Positions 1 through 8,388 of a stretch of 64,000 nucleotides of DNA are shown here, in pieces. Position 1 is the first letter of the stretch. The number at the start of each line of letters is the position of its first letter. A program made the translations under genes and the position numbers. The notes beneath the pieces are model-generated. The model was given only the letters and a program-made list of their open reading frames with translations, ran no database searches and was not told the DNA's origin. The stretch is from an uncultured Parabacteroides sp. (GTDB lineage Bacteria; Bacteroidota; Bacteroidia; Bacteroidales; Tannerellaceae): the NCBI RefSeq assembly GCF_947855115.1, contig NZ_CANTZW010000013.1, positions 1 through 64,000 of the forward strand. Direction: 5' to 3'.

Positions 1-51
1 TACAAAGTCTTTTAGCGTCATTTCTCCCATCTCTCTCGGTTGTTCCAGCAT
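1..51 (-). CDS. 5' end of a minus-strand gene, cut by window start
   Basis: Reading the minus strand from the ATG at 51-49 gives 17 open codons (MLEQPREMGEMTLKDFV) that run off the window. In-frame ATGs at 30-28 and 21-19 are alternative starts. No family can be assigned from so few residues. A dyad-symmetric operator-like block (62-98) lies directly upstream, which supports a real regulated gene beginning here, but this remains an inference. Confidence 0.35.
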   Translation of the reverse strand, partial: MLEQPREMGEMTLKDFV

Positions 52-61
52 TTTTTTCTAA

Positions 62-98
62 TTTTGTTACAGCCGTAACTGTTACGACCGTAACAAAA
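62..98. promoter_or_regulatory. Double GTTAC-N4-GTAAC dyad, probable operator
   Basis: Two adjacent dyads, GTTAC-AGCC-GTAAC (66-79) and GTTAC-GACC-GTAAC (81-94), separated by one base, sit inside a larger inverted repeat TTTTGTTAC/GTAACAAAA (62-70 and 90-98). Such dyads are typical of dimeric regulators. From memory they resemble sites reported for Crp/Fnr-type HcpR regulators of Bacteroidales; that assignment is inference. The site is 11 bases upstream of the minus-strand partial gene. Confidence 0.55.
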
Positions 99-186
99 TA
101 AGAGAAGATATGTAAATTTCCGACAATATCCCTATCGTTGATCATTCGTTTTTAATAGGTTGATAATCAGGTATAGAAAAAAACGT

Positions 187-275
187 ATATGTTTTCGGGA
201 AAACACGCACGTCTTTTTTTAAAAGCACGTACGAGAATTTATGAAAACACGTACGTCTTTTTCCGGGAAACCGAT
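187..275. repeat. Repeated ACGTACGT-type words
   Basis: In this 328-base intergenic stretch (52-379), words such as AAAACACGTACGTCTTTTT and AAAAGCACGTACGAG recur, each with ACGTACG flanked by A-runs and T-runs and CCGGGAAA. The same words, more densely packed, occur at 53692-53765. Function unknown; they could be imperfect hairpins or protein-binding sites. Confidence 0.4.
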
Positions 276-346
276 GGATAGGGTTCGGGAAATAAGAATC
301 ATATACAATAAGTTATAGGATGATTTAGGCTTTAGTATAAAATGTG

Positions 347-354
347 TATCTTGC
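347..354 (+). promoter_or_regulatory. Promoter -7-like box of the TPR regulator
   Basis: TATCTTGC lies 33 bases before the start codon at 380. Closely similar boxes TAACTTGC (24268-24275) and TAGCTTGC (27230-27237) lie 32 and 33 bases before the starts of the two other TPR regulators. The fixed spacing supports a shared variant of the Bacteroidota TAnnTTTG box. No clear -33 TTTG is seen. Confidence 0.5.
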
Positions 355-379
355 GCATGGAATCTAAATAGAAGAACCG

Positions 380-2122
380 ATGAGATATTTACTTATCTTG
401 ATATCGTTGGTAACTACGCTTTCGTTTATAGGTTGTAAGGATGAGAGTGCAGCCACATATTTAATCAATCGTGCCGAATCCTTGTTGAAATCCGATCCGG
501 ATAGTTCTCTTGTTTTATTGGATAGTATAGCCATACCCGATAATTTGAGTGATAAATTATTGGCTCGTTGGTGTATGCTGTATGGCAGAGTGGCGGATAC
601 GCTGTATACGGATCTGCCTTACGTACATCAATTGCGTCGTGCGCAAGCCTATTATGAGGCTCACGGAACGAGGCAAGAACAAGCAAAAATAGGTTTGTAC
701 TTAGGGCGTTCGTATGTGGAAGATAAGGAGAACGAGCTGGCGATGAAGGCTTATTTGCAGGCGTTGGATATCGCCTTGCGTTGTGAGGACTATAATCAGG
801 CCGGGTATATTAGCAGTTATATGGGGGATTTATATGATTTCGATGGGGATTATCTGTTTGGAAAGGACAAATATAAGGAAGCGGAATCTTATTTTCGAAA
901 GGCAGGGAATATGCGAAGCTCGGCTTTCGCCTTGCGGGATGTGGGGCGGATGTACGCATTTTCAGATTCTTTGGAAATAGCGTTGGTATATTTATTAAAG
1001 GCAGATACGATTATTAGTGAGGTAGGAGACTCCTCTGATATTGAATCTATTGCTAATGGATTAGGTAATATTTATCATATGCGGGGGAATAGAGAACTTG
1101 CCAAGCAATATTTTTGGAGATCTATTGGTATGTCTGATTTTAATGACGCACCTAGTTATAGAGCTTTGGCTGATATATATATAGAAGAAGGTGACTTCAA
1201 GAATGCCCGTATCTGTCTGGAAAAAGCCAGTCTACCAAGTCTTAATGATATGACTCGTTTTTCCGTGCTTTATGGTTATTCTCTGTTAGAGAAAGCTGAG
1301 GGTAATTGGGAAAAGGCTTGGTTTTATCTGAATGAATATAATAATGCCTCGGATTCTATCTTGACAATACTAAATAGGGAAAATATTATAAAAGTAGAGA
1401 AAGAGTATGAACATTTAAAAATATCGATGGAAAACATGAGATTAATATCTGACAGGCAGAAACTTTATATCTATCTTATGATTTCTATCGTTATTTGTTT
1501 ACTTCTATTGTTAGTCTATCAAGTGAATATTAAAAGGAAAAACAAAGAACTATTTGAACAACAAATTGATTTGGAGAAAAAAAATAATGAGTTATTTAAA
1601 TTGCAAGATGCTTTGCGTATAAAGCAAGAGAAATTAGAGGGGTTGTCTGTTCAACTATCGGAAAATAGTGACTTGATAAATAGGCTTGGCTCAAGAGATG
1701 AATTGGAAAAAGAATGTAAACAGATAAAACAGGAGAAGGAAAATCTTATAATTAAAATCTCGGAGCAACGCAGACAACTATTCCTATCATCCGCTATTGC
1801 GAAAAAAGTGACCAAGCTATCACAAAAAGTGATACCGGGAGTTACAAAATCTCCATTATCAGAAAAAGACTGGCAAAATATGATTACACAAGCGAATGAT
1901 GTCTATCCTTTTTTAGCGGATCGATTAGCTGCGTTTAACTTGTCTGCTGCCGAATTACGGTATTGTTATCTGAGTTTGCTGGGTTTGGATTCGATGGGCG
2001 AATCTATCCTGCTAAATATCCAACCGGAGTCGGTAAACAAGCGTCGCCAGCGTGTACGTCAAAGGTTGGGAATCATAGCTAAGGAACTTGATTTATGCGC
2101 TTATATTGTCAATGAAATATAA
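380..2122 (+). CDS. Membrane-bound TPR regulator with C-terminal HTH-like domain
   Basis: The 580-residue protein begins with a lipoprotein-type signal (FIGC lipobox, Cys about 19). TPR-like helical repeats fill about 25-345, followed by one membrane segment (about 362-382, YIYLMISIVICLLLLLVYQV), a long coiled coil (about 385-475) and a basic C-terminal domain (about 495-575) with an ELRYCYLSLLG...NKRRQRVRQRLG pattern like LuxR-type helix-turn-helix. This architecture is common in Bacteroidota: sensing repeats outside, DNA-binding tail in the cytoplasm. Target genes are unknown; the two barrel genes immediately downstream are candidates by position only. It is related in layout to the genes at 24300 and 27263. 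Confidence 0.75.
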   Translation: MRYLLILISLVTTLSFIGCKDESAATYLINRAESLLKSDPDSSLVLLDSIAIPDNLSDKLLARWCMLYGRVADTLYTDLPYVHQLRRAQAYYEAHGTRQEQAKIGLYLGRSYVEDKENELAMKAYLQALDIALRCEDYNQAGYISSYMGDLYDFDGDYLFGKDKYKEAESYFRKAGNMRSSAFALRDVGRMYAFSDSLEIALVYLLKADTIISEVGDSSDIESIANGLGNIYHMRGNRELAKQYFWRSIGMSDFNDAPSYRALADIYIEEGDFKNARICLEKASLPSLNDMTRFSVLYGYSLLEKAEGNWEKAWFYLNEYNNASDSILTILNRENIIKVEKEYEHLKISMENMRLISDRQKLYIYLMISIVICLLLLLVYQVNIKRKNKELFEQQIDLEKKNNELFKLQDALRIKQEKLEGLSVQLSENSDLINRLGSRDELEKECKQIKQEKENLIIKISEQRRQLFLSSAIAKKVTKLSQKVIPGVTKSPLSEKDWQNMITQANDVYPFLADRLAAFNLSAAELRYCYLSLLGLDSMGESILLNIQPESVNKRRQRVRQRLGIIAKELDLCAYIVNEI

Positions 2123-2324
2123 TAGACTGATAAACAGTATCTTGTATTAATATAAACTTTATCTCTTGTCCTACTGGCTAATTTTTAATCAATTGTATAT
2201 TAGTTGATTACAAATTGTGTTTGTCGTTTATTATTTAGTATTATATTTTGTCGTTTCTTTTATAGGCTTGATCTTCGCACATGGAAAAAATAAAAACAAA
2301 ATGAGACAGCTTAAATTCGTATTT

Positions 2325-2873
2325 ATGAAAAAGAAAATTGGATTATTGATCGTTTGCCTTGTGTGCGTGATAACGGCGAACGCGCAGTTGAGTATTTCCC
2401 CGGAGTTGGGTTTGTCTGCTTATCGTCGGCAATTTTATGAGTGGCGTCCCGGAATTAAAGTAGGAGCGGCTGTAGAATATCAGTTTAAATCTCCTTTTTC
2501 TATAGAGTCAGGTTTATATTATACGCAGCGAGGTTTTTCTTTTGCGGAAAATGCGGATCTTCCGGTTCACGAGGAACCATCATTGGTCCGTCATCAATTC
2601 CAGATCCCTGTTCGTGCCCGTTTCGCATGGAAGGTTGCTGATGAGGTACGGCTTTTCGCGGGAATTGGTCCCTATTTGGGTTTGTATTTCGCGAATGATT
2701 GGAAACAAACCTATCTTCATCAACACGATGATTACGGGAAGGTCGCTGAAATAGGTCTTTCCGCTATGGGAGGTGTCGAGGTAAAGCGTTGCTTTGTCCG
2801 CATAGGTTTTGAATATTCTTTCGGAGATGAGAATTATCATGCGGAGACTATTTCTTTCGGATATAGGTTTTGA
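2325..2873 (+). CDS. Outer-membrane beta-barrel protein (PorT-like)
   Basis: The reading frame is open from 2217, but the Met at 2325 starts a textbook signal peptide (MKKKIGLLIVCLVCVITANA, then QLSISPELG), so 2325 is the likely start, giving 182 residues. The mature part alternates hydrophobic and polar residues and ends in aromatic F (ISFGYRF), as in small 8-strand barrels of the outer-membrane-protein beta-barrel family (PF13568 type). Specific role unknown. It is followed by a second, shorter barrel-like gene at 2989. Confidence 0.7.
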   Translation: MKKKIGLLIVCLVCVITANAQLSISPELGLSAYRRQFYEWRPGIKVGAAVEYQFKSPFSIESGLYYTQRGFSFAENADLPVHEEPSLVRHQFQIPVRARFAWKVADEVRLFAGIGPYLGLYFANDWKQTYLHQHDDYGKVAEIGLSAMGGVEVKRCFVRIGFEYSFGDENYHAETISFGYRF

Positions 2874-2988
2874 TTTTACTACAGTAGGAGATTCTGATGT
2901 CTTTACGGAAAAAAATTTTAATCTTAGTTCGAAAGCGCGAGTATTGAGGATAGAAGCTAATATTTTTAATCATATAATTTTGTAAGTT

Positions 2989-3444
2989 ATGAAGAAGTTA
3001 TTTGTTCTGTTGATGTTGTTTATGGCTTTCAGCCGTGTTCAGGCCGCCGATATAGAAGCTCGTACCGGCATATTGGGAGGAGACGGATGGGGGCTTCAGA
3101 CCGGGGCGTACCTGGACTTTCCGCAATCGCGGTTGTTTTCTATACAAACGGGATTGTTGTTGCATACGGCAGGACACTCGTTTTCGTATGGGGATGATTG
3201 GAATATTGATTTTTTTGTACCCGTGTACGCTTCTTTCCATATACCGTTGAGCGATAAAGTGAATCTTCGATTAAACGCGGGCGCTTACACCGGTACCGGC
3301 GAATATTGGAACCTGGGAGCTACGGCAGAGGCAGGCATAGAGGTAAAACGGTTTTATGTGGGAGTGAATTACTTCCAGAATTGTATCAATGACCAAGATT
3401 TGAAGCTAGGTCTGTCTGTTGGGTATAAATTCACTTTATTTTAA
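2989..3444 (+). CDS. Small secreted barrel-like outer-membrane protein
   Basis: 151 residues with a signal peptide (MKKLFVLLMLFMAFSRVQAA) and amphipathic beta-strands ending KLGLSVGYKFTLF, with the aromatic C-terminal residue typical of outer-membrane barrels. It resembles the preceding gene in overall style (GLLLHTAGHSFSYG versus GLYYTQRGFSFAE), suggesting an old tandem duplication followed by shortening. No enzymatic motif. Function unknown. Confidence 0.6.
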   Translation: MKKLFVLLMLFMAFSRVQAADIEARTGILGGDGWGLQTGAYLDFPQSRLFSIQTGLLLHTAGHSFSYGDDWNIDFFVPVYASFHIPLSDKVNLRLNAGAYTGTGEYWNLGATAEAGIEVKRFYVGVNYFQNCINDQDLKLGLSVGYKFTLF

Positions 3445-3511
3445 TCTTTTACATACTTCAAGGATAGGGGTATTTCGTTTTTTCCTGTCTTAGCAATAAA
3501 AAATGTAAGTT

Positions 3512-3670
3512 ATGGAGTCTACAAGTAAAAAACAGAATGCGCCCAAGCTTTGGTATTGGGGAGAGCCTAAAGGGGGAATGAGCCTTGAGGATTGTGAGAA
3601 GTTAGTGAAAGAGATCCCGCATTTTGACCGGAAAACACGGTTGGCGGATTTGTATATAGCTTTTGTTTGA
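3512..3670 (+). CDS. Small hypothetical protein, 52 aa
   Basis: ATG at 3512 opens a 52-residue frame (starts MESTSKKQNAPKLWYWGEPK, ends LADLYIAFV) and stops at 3668-3670. The composition is protein-like, with W, C and acidic/basic residues balanced and no signal peptide. A hairpin terminator (3707-3743) follows 37 bases later, which supports a transcribed gene. I do not recognise the family. Confidence 0.45.
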   Translation: MESTSKKQNAPKLWYWGEPKGGMSLEDCEKLVKEIPHFDRKTRLADLYIAFV

Positions 3671-3706
3671 CAGCAAGGGTTTCATTGTGGCACATTTAAC
3701 ATAAGG

Positions 3707-3743
3707 AAGAGAGCCTGTTTTTATACATCGCTCTCTTTTTTTT
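3707..3743 (+). terminator. Rho-independent terminator
   Basis: AAGAGAGC (3707-3714) pairs with GCTCTCTT (3730-3737) around a 15-base loop and is followed by an uninterrupted T-run. It closes the transcript containing the barrel genes and the 52-aa ORF. Confidence 0.7.
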
Positions 3744-3776
3744 ATAACTTAGCCCCCAATTACTAAATCGAAGAAC

Positions 3777-5225
3777 ATGAAAAAGACTTTTTTATTAGCG
3801 ATAGCCTTGTTGTGCTTTTGCGCCCCGATGAGCTTATTCGCGCGAAAACAGCTTTCTTTCAAGGATGGGAAATTCAAGATCGTTCAATTTACAGACATCC
3901 ATTGGGATCAAAAATCACCTAAATGCGCTAAGACAGTCGCCACGATACAATCCGTATTAAAAGCGGAGAATCCGGATGTGGCTATGTTGACGGGTGATGT
4001 GGTTACCGCTAGTCCTGGGGTCGAAGGGTGGAAAACCGTGATCGGTATTTTCGAGGAAGCGAAGATCCCTTTTACGGTCATGATGGGAAATCATGACGCA
4101 GAGACAGTACCTAAGAGCGAGATTTACGAAATGCTTAAGCAATCACCGTATTTTATCGGTGAGAAAGGTCCGGACGACATTCAGGGAGCCGGAAACTATG
4201 TAGTCCCGGTTTATGGCTCGGACGGAAAGAAACCGGCGGCCTTACTCTATTGCTTGGATTCGAATGATTATCCTACTTTAAAGGATTATGGCACGTATGA
4301 TTGGATTCACTTCAATCAGATCGATTGGTATCGCGAGCAGAGTGCCCGTTATACGAGAGAGAATGGCGGCAAGCCGTTGCCTGCCTTGGCTTTTTTTCAT
4401 ATCCCTCTGCCGGAGTATAAGGAAATCGTGGGGGCTGAGACTACTCTTGGACGCATGGAAGAAGGTGAGGTGACCTCGCCGGATATCAATACCGGTTTCT
4501 TCGCTTCCTTGCTTGAGATGGGAGATGTGATGTGTACGTTTGCCGGTCATGATCACGCAAACGATTATATAGGAATGCTTTATAATAAGGGGTTGGCCTA
4601 CGGGCGTGTATCCGGATGGGACGCTTATGGAGATTTTGAGCGGGGTGGTCGTATCATAGAGCTGCGTGAAGGTAAGTTTGAGTTTGATTCTTGGATCCGT
4701 ACCCCGATCGGCCGGGAGTATACTTATTATTACCCGTCTGGCCTGACTTCTAAAGATGAGGAAACGATGGAGTTTCTTCCCGCCAAAACGGTACAACCCA
4801 AAGAGCAAGGCGTAGCTTATACCTATTACGAAGGTAAGTTTAAGCATACGGATCAGATCGCTTCCGGTACAAAAGTGAAAGAAGGCACGATGAAAAATAT
4901 CTCCATCCAGGAGGCGCCGGCCAAGGATCATTTCGCTTATGATTTCCGTACGTTGATAAATATCCCCGAAAAAGGTGTATATCGTTTTTATACCTATTCG
5001 GATGATGGTTCCAAACTATTTATAGACGGTAAAGTGGTTGTGGATAATGATGGTTCCCATAACGCTCGTTTAGCCAAGGGAAAGGTCGCGTTAGACGCGG
5101 GTTTCCACGAATTACGTGTTTTGTATTTCGAGGATTATATGGGCGAGTCCTTGGAGGTCGGGGTTTCCAGCCGGACAATCAAAGAATCCGTCTTACCGAA
5201 TAACATGCTTTATCTACCTGAATAA
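3777..5225 (+). CDS. Secreted calcineurin-like metallophosphoesterase with PA14-like C-terminus
   Basis: 482 residues with a signal peptide (about 1-22). Metal-binding motifs of the calcineurin-like phosphoesterase fold are all visible: FTDIHWD (D40, H42), TGDVV (about 72-76), MGNHD (about 103-107), FFHIP (about 207) and GHDHAND (about 260). A second region (about 345-482; YDFRTLINIPEKGVYRFYTYSDDGSKLFIDG) matches a PA14/carbohydrate-binding beta domain. The enzyme likely removes phosphate from a sugar or nucleotide outside the cytoplasm; the substrate is unknown. It is monocistronic, converging on the SulP gene across a double-hairpin repeat. Confidence 0.85.
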   Translation: MKKTFLLAIALLCFCAPMSLFARKQLSFKDGKFKIVQFTDIHWDQKSPKCAKTVATIQSVLKAENPDVAMLTGDVVTASPGVEGWKTVIGIFEEAKIPFTVMMGNHDAETVPKSEIYEMLKQSPYFIGEKGPDDIQGAGNYVVPVYGSDGKKPAALLYCLDSNDYPTLKDYGTYDWIHFNQIDWYREQSARYTRENGGKPLPALAFFHIPLPEYKEIVGAETTLGRMEEGEVTSPDINTGFFASLLEMGDVMCTFAGHDHANDYIGMLYNKGLAYGRVSGWDAYGDFERGGRIIELREGKFEFDSWIRTPIGREYTYYYPSGLTSKDEETMEFLPAKTVQPKEQGVAYTYYEGKFKHTDQIASGTKVKEGTMKNISIQEAPAKDHFAYDFRTLINIPEKGVYRFYTYSDDGSKLFIDGKVVVDNDGSHNARLAKGKVALDAGFHELRVLYFEDYMGESLEVGVSSRTIKESVLPNNMLYLPE

Positions 5226-5275
5226 TAAATATCCAGTTTAAATACCCAGTTTAAATACTCTGTTGAAATATACCC

Positions 5276-5376
5276 AGTTGTAGAGACGGGGCGTGCCCCG
5301 TCTCCCTTCTGTCTGATAGTATCTTTAAATTACCATTTTGAGGGGATGAGACGGGGCACGCCCCGTCTCTACAACT
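5276..5376 (+). repeat. Double-hairpin dispersed repeat, copy A
   Basis: A 101-base unit begins AGTTGTA then the near-palindrome GAGACGGGGCGTGCCCCGTC, and ends with the mirrored GAGACGGGGCACGCCCCGTC then TCTACAACT, so the whole has inverted ends. The core reads TCTGATAGTATCTTTAAATT then ACCATTTTGAGGGGAT. It lies between the convergent metallophosphatase and SulP genes, where it could also end transcription both ways. Other copies: 53528-53625 (opposite orientation), 57331-57430, and a degenerate half at 24151-24206. Confidence 0.85.
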
Positions 5377-5394
5377 TGCCCCCTGAATATGGAT

Positions 5395-7074
5395 TTAGTC
5401 TTGTACGGCAGCTTTTGCTTTCGCTACTGCTTCATTGATATTACTGCAAATATTTTCCGCGCCAATCTTCTTATCGAATCCGGATTTTGTCAATACACGG
5501 TGTACATGCTCATTGACACCCGAAAGTATCATATGGATATGCTCTGCTTGTGAAAGACGGAAAAGACTTTCCAGGTTATGCAGACCGGTAGAATCTATGA
5601 ACGAAACCTTACGCATACGGATGATACGGACTTTAGGTTTGTCTCCCATGTTTTTCATGACACTGTCGAACTTATTCGCCACGCCGAAAAAGAACGGGCC
5701 GTCGATCTCGTACACCTCTACACCTTTAGGCAGGGAGAGGACTTCCTCGTCATGATGAATCTCGCCCTCGTCGGAAAGATCGATCTCATCCGTGGTGACA
5801 GATACGTGCGTGGTCTCGGCCACACGGCGCATGAAGAATAGCATCGCTATCAGGAGGCCGATCTCAATGGCTATCGTAAGGTCAAAGATAACCGTGAGGA
5901 AGAAAGTCACCAACAAGACCGACACGTCGCTCTTCGGGTTCTTCATCAAGGAGCGGAACGTACGCCATTCACTCATGTTGTAAGATACGATAATCAATAC
6001 GCCGGCTAGACAAGCCATCGGGATATGCTTGGTAAGCGGCCCGAGGAAAAGCAAGATCAGCAATAATACGATGGCATGTACAATACCGGCCACCGGGCTT
6101 CGGCCTCCATTATTTATATTCGTCATCGTGCGGGCGATAGCGCCGGTTACGGGGATACCCCCGAAGATAGGAACGATGATATTGGCCGCCCCTTGGGCGA
6201 TTAGCTCCGTATTCGAATTATGTTTGTCGCCGGTCACGCCATCCGCTACCGTAGCGGATAACAAGGATTCGATAGCCCCTAACACGGCGATCGTGAAGGC
6301 CGAAGGAAGCAGCAAGTTGATCGTTTCCATGTTGAACGCGATAGGTGCCGGGGCCGGTAGGGAGGCATTGATCGTGAACCTATCTCCGATCGTCTCGATA
6401 CACGTGATCCCCAGATGATTGCGCATGATGTAAACAACGATTGTCATCACGATGATAGCGATCAGGGAGCCGGGGATCTTCTTTGTCAGCCTCGGGCTTA
6501 ACGTAATGATCAGGATACTGACGAGGCCAGTGGCGAGTGCCCATGGATTGAGCGTGTCGATCGCCCCGAAGTAGGCGATCCATTTCGAGATGAAGTCCGC
6601 GGGCACCTTATCCATGGTCAAGCCGAACAAGTCTTTCATCTGTGTAGTGAAAATCGTGATAGCGATACCGCTCGTGAAACCTACGACGATCGGGTAAGGG
6701 ATAAACTTAATCACGGTACCGAGTTTCAAAGCGCCCATCAATACCAGGATAATGCCCGCTATGACGGTCGCGATGGCAAGCCCCTCGATACCGAAGTTCT
6801 GTATGATACCATATACGATCACGATGAACGCCCCGGTAGGCCCGCCGATCTGTACGTTGCAACCTCCTAAAAGGGAGACAATGAAACCACCGATAATAGC
6901 GGTGATCAATCCTTTTTCCGGGCTGACCCCGGAGGCGATACCAAAAGCGATAGCGAGTGGCAAGGCAACTATGCCGACAATTATACCCGCCATGAGATCC
7001 GTCATGAACCTCTCTTTGGAATAATTTCTCAGCGCCGTAAAGAGTTTGGGCTGAAAATCAAATTTGTTCTTCAT
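5395..7074 (-). CDS. SulP-family anion transporter with STAS domain
   Basis: 559 residues with a hydrophobic N-terminal two thirds (about 12-14 membrane segments, residues 25-425) and the SulP signature region LPLAIAFGIASGVSPEKGLITAIIGG shortly after the start. The cytoplasmic STAS domain follows (about 440-550) with VSFIDSTGLHNLESL, the conserved loop carrying the Asp-Ser typical of anti-sigma-antagonist folds. The family carries sulfate, bicarbonate or other anions across the inner membrane in exchange for or with Na+/H+; the substrate cannot be read from sequence. Ends at copy A of the dispersed repeat. Confidence 0.9.
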   Translation of the reverse strand: MKNKFDFQPKLFTALRNYSKERFMTDLMAGIIVGIVALPLAIAFGIASGVSPEKGLITAIIGGFIVSLLGGCNVQIGGPTGAFIVIVYGIIQNFGIEGLAIATVIAGIILVLMGALKLGTVIKFIPYPIVVGFTSGIAITIFTTQMKDLFGLTMDKVPADFISKWIAYFGAIDTLNPWALATGLVSILIITLSPRLTKKIPGSLIAIIVMTIVVYIMRNHLGITCIETIGDRFTINASLPAPAPIAFNMETINLLLPSAFTIAVLGAIESLLSATVADGVTGDKHNSNTELIAQGAANIIVPIFGGIPVTGAIARTMTNINNGGRSPVAGIVHAIVLLLILLFLGPLTKHIPMACLAGVLIIVSYNMSEWRTFRSLMKNPKSDVSVLLVTFFLTVIFDLTIAIEIGLLIAMLFFMRRVAETTHVSVTTDEIDLSDEGEIHHDEEVLSLPKGVEVYEIDGPFFFGVANKFDSVMKNMGDKPKVRIIRMRKVSFIDSTGLHNLESLFRLSQAEHIHMILSGVNEHVHRVLTKSGFDKKIGAENICSNINEAVAKAKAAVQD

Positions 7075-7217
7075 TTTCTTTTTGCCTGTTGATTTGAGTG
7101 CGCAAAGTTAACAAAATAAAGAAGATGCAAAAAATTAAGTATACAATAAGTAGGGCGAGACCCGTGTGTGGATAGGCGCGGTAGCGTGATAGTTGTTTGA
7201 GAATGTGATCTATAAAA

Positions 7218-7245
7218 CAAAGGGTAGCCTGAAAGCTACCCTTTG
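7218..7245 (-). terminator. Terminator of the winged-helix gene
   Basis: CAAAGGGTAGC (7218-7228) and GCTACCCTTTG (7235-7245) form a perfect 11-base stem with a 6-base loop. Read on the minus strand it is followed by TTTTAT, so it ends transcription from the gene at 7336-7560. Confidence 0.7.
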
Positions 7246-7335
7246 CCGGGAAACTCCGTTTAAAACCAGGCATTGAATATTCTTCACGAGCCTTTATCGT
7301 ATGTTAGATCTCCGACCAAGTGCCATGTTAAAAAT

Positions 7336-7560
7336 TCAACCAAAGCAGAACGGGAAATGGCTTTCGTCAAAAACCTCGATCGATCCATTTCTATTCTGTA
7401 TACAAACCTTATTTTCTCGTGCCAGCCAACCAATTGCCAGCGCGGTACTTTCTACACTCATATTCAACTTCCTTGCCAGTTCGGAAATTGAGATTTCCTT
7501 CACCTCGTTGAGGGCGTGCCATACTACTCCTGCGTTGGCACCGACAATTTTCTTATCCAT
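7336..7560 (-). CDS. Small winged helix-turn-helix protein (DUF2582-like)
   Basis: 74 residues: a helical start (VGANAGVVWHALNEVKE), then ISISELARKLNMSVESTALA, which reads as helix-turn-helix, then a wing ending in KVCIQNRNGSIEVF. This is the DUF2582 (PF10771) winged-helix pattern common in Bacteroidota. It probably binds DNA; targets are unknown. No partner gene is coupled to it; a terminator follows directly. Confidence 0.75.
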   Translation of the reverse strand: MDKKIVGANAGVVWHALNEVKEISISELARKLNMSVESTALAIGWLARENKVCIQNRNGSIEVFDESHFPFCFG

Positions 7561-7821
7561 AGCTGTTAATTTAATAGATTAAGATTTGACATATTTCGAT
7601 TTATTTATTTGAATCAACGGTTAATTATCCATGTTTAATGGGAATACAACAACTATGCGACCTTCAGATGAGGGCCGGTATATGGCTATTTTTTAAGTAA
7701 ATAATGAAATGATGTGATTACTTACTTATGAAATATAGGATATTTCTTTTCGGTGGATCGCCAATATTTTGAAAATACTGCCGAGAGGAAAACGGGAGAT
7801 GCGATTTGTTTGTTTACCATG

Positions 7822-7985
7822 ATTCGTTCGGTATTATTAGGCTTGTGCCCTATCAGCAAACCCGTTAAAACAAAAAAGCGAAAGGGCATTAGCCTTGTCT
7901 TAAATGAGGGAACCGAAACCCGTAGTACGAACAGGAAACGTCCCCCCGCGAATACCGCAAGGGGTGAACGTCAGGCTGTTTTTGT
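7822..7985 (+). ncRNA. Candidate structured non-coding RNA
   Basis: Three pairing blocks can be drawn on the plus strand. AGGCT-TG-TGCCCT (about 7839-7851) pairs with AGGGCA-TT-AGCCT (about 7884-7896). TTCGGT (about 7827-7832) pairs with ACCGAA (about 7912-7917). A last hairpin AACAG..ACGT..CCCC..GCG-AATAC-CGC..GGGG..ACGT..CTGTT (about 7930-7980) is followed by TTTTTGTG, like a terminator. The block is flanked by a divergent gene and a gene with its own promoter, so it may be an independent RNA. It could be 6S-like or the Bacteroidales-1 type; I cannot confirm either. Confidence 0.45.
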
Positions 7986-8317
7986 GTACTCGTTATGAAA
8001 TTTTCGACTTTTCCACTTATACAGAAATCAGCTAAACGCTTTTTTTCTACAATCATGTCGTTGACATGTATGACAAATATATATATTATTTTCATAAAAC
8101 AATTATCATACCCCTATTTTTTTCTTTAATTTTATCGTAAAACGCAATATTAGTAATAATTGGATGAGTATATGCTAGTATTGAGTATATGCTAATATAA
8201 TGTGTGAATTTGTACGCTCTTGTTCTTGATATACGATTCTATTGTTAAATAAGCTATATCTATAAAACAATAGATATTATTTATTGTTTATATGAATAGG
8301 GTCTGGAAATAAATTCT

Positions 8318-8325
8318 TACTTTTG
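8318..8325 (+). promoter_or_regulatory. -7 box of the rubrerythrin promoter
   Basis: TACTTTTG matches the Bacteroidota TAnnTTTG -7 element and lies 64 bases before the rubrerythrin start codon at 8389. No exact TTTG is seen at the -33 position. Confidence 0.55.
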
Positions 8326-8388
8326 ATTGGCCGTAAGGAAAGCGGCATACCAAGCAGACTCATTAATTTACTACATAAAATTAGCGTT

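Larger units (their letters stand above)
7561..8388. other. 828-base intergenic region
   Basis: No convincing protein gene. Open frames at 7753-7998 (plus) and 7889-8095 (minus) have poor protein composition and overlap strong RNA secondary structure. The stretch contains the candidate structured RNA (about 7822-7985) and the rubrerythrin promoter (8318-8325). 8100-8300 is AT-rich with the repeated word TATATGCTA (8170-8200). Confidence 0.6.

Noticed and set aside
4278..4931. 217-codon minus-strand open frame inside the metallophosphatase gene
   Set aside because: No start context or protein motif; the plus-strand gene has complete active-site motifs.
7753..7998. 81-codon open frame between the winged-helix gene and rubrerythrin
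   Set aside because: The translation looks random and the DNA forms several strong RNA stems, so a structured RNA explains it better.
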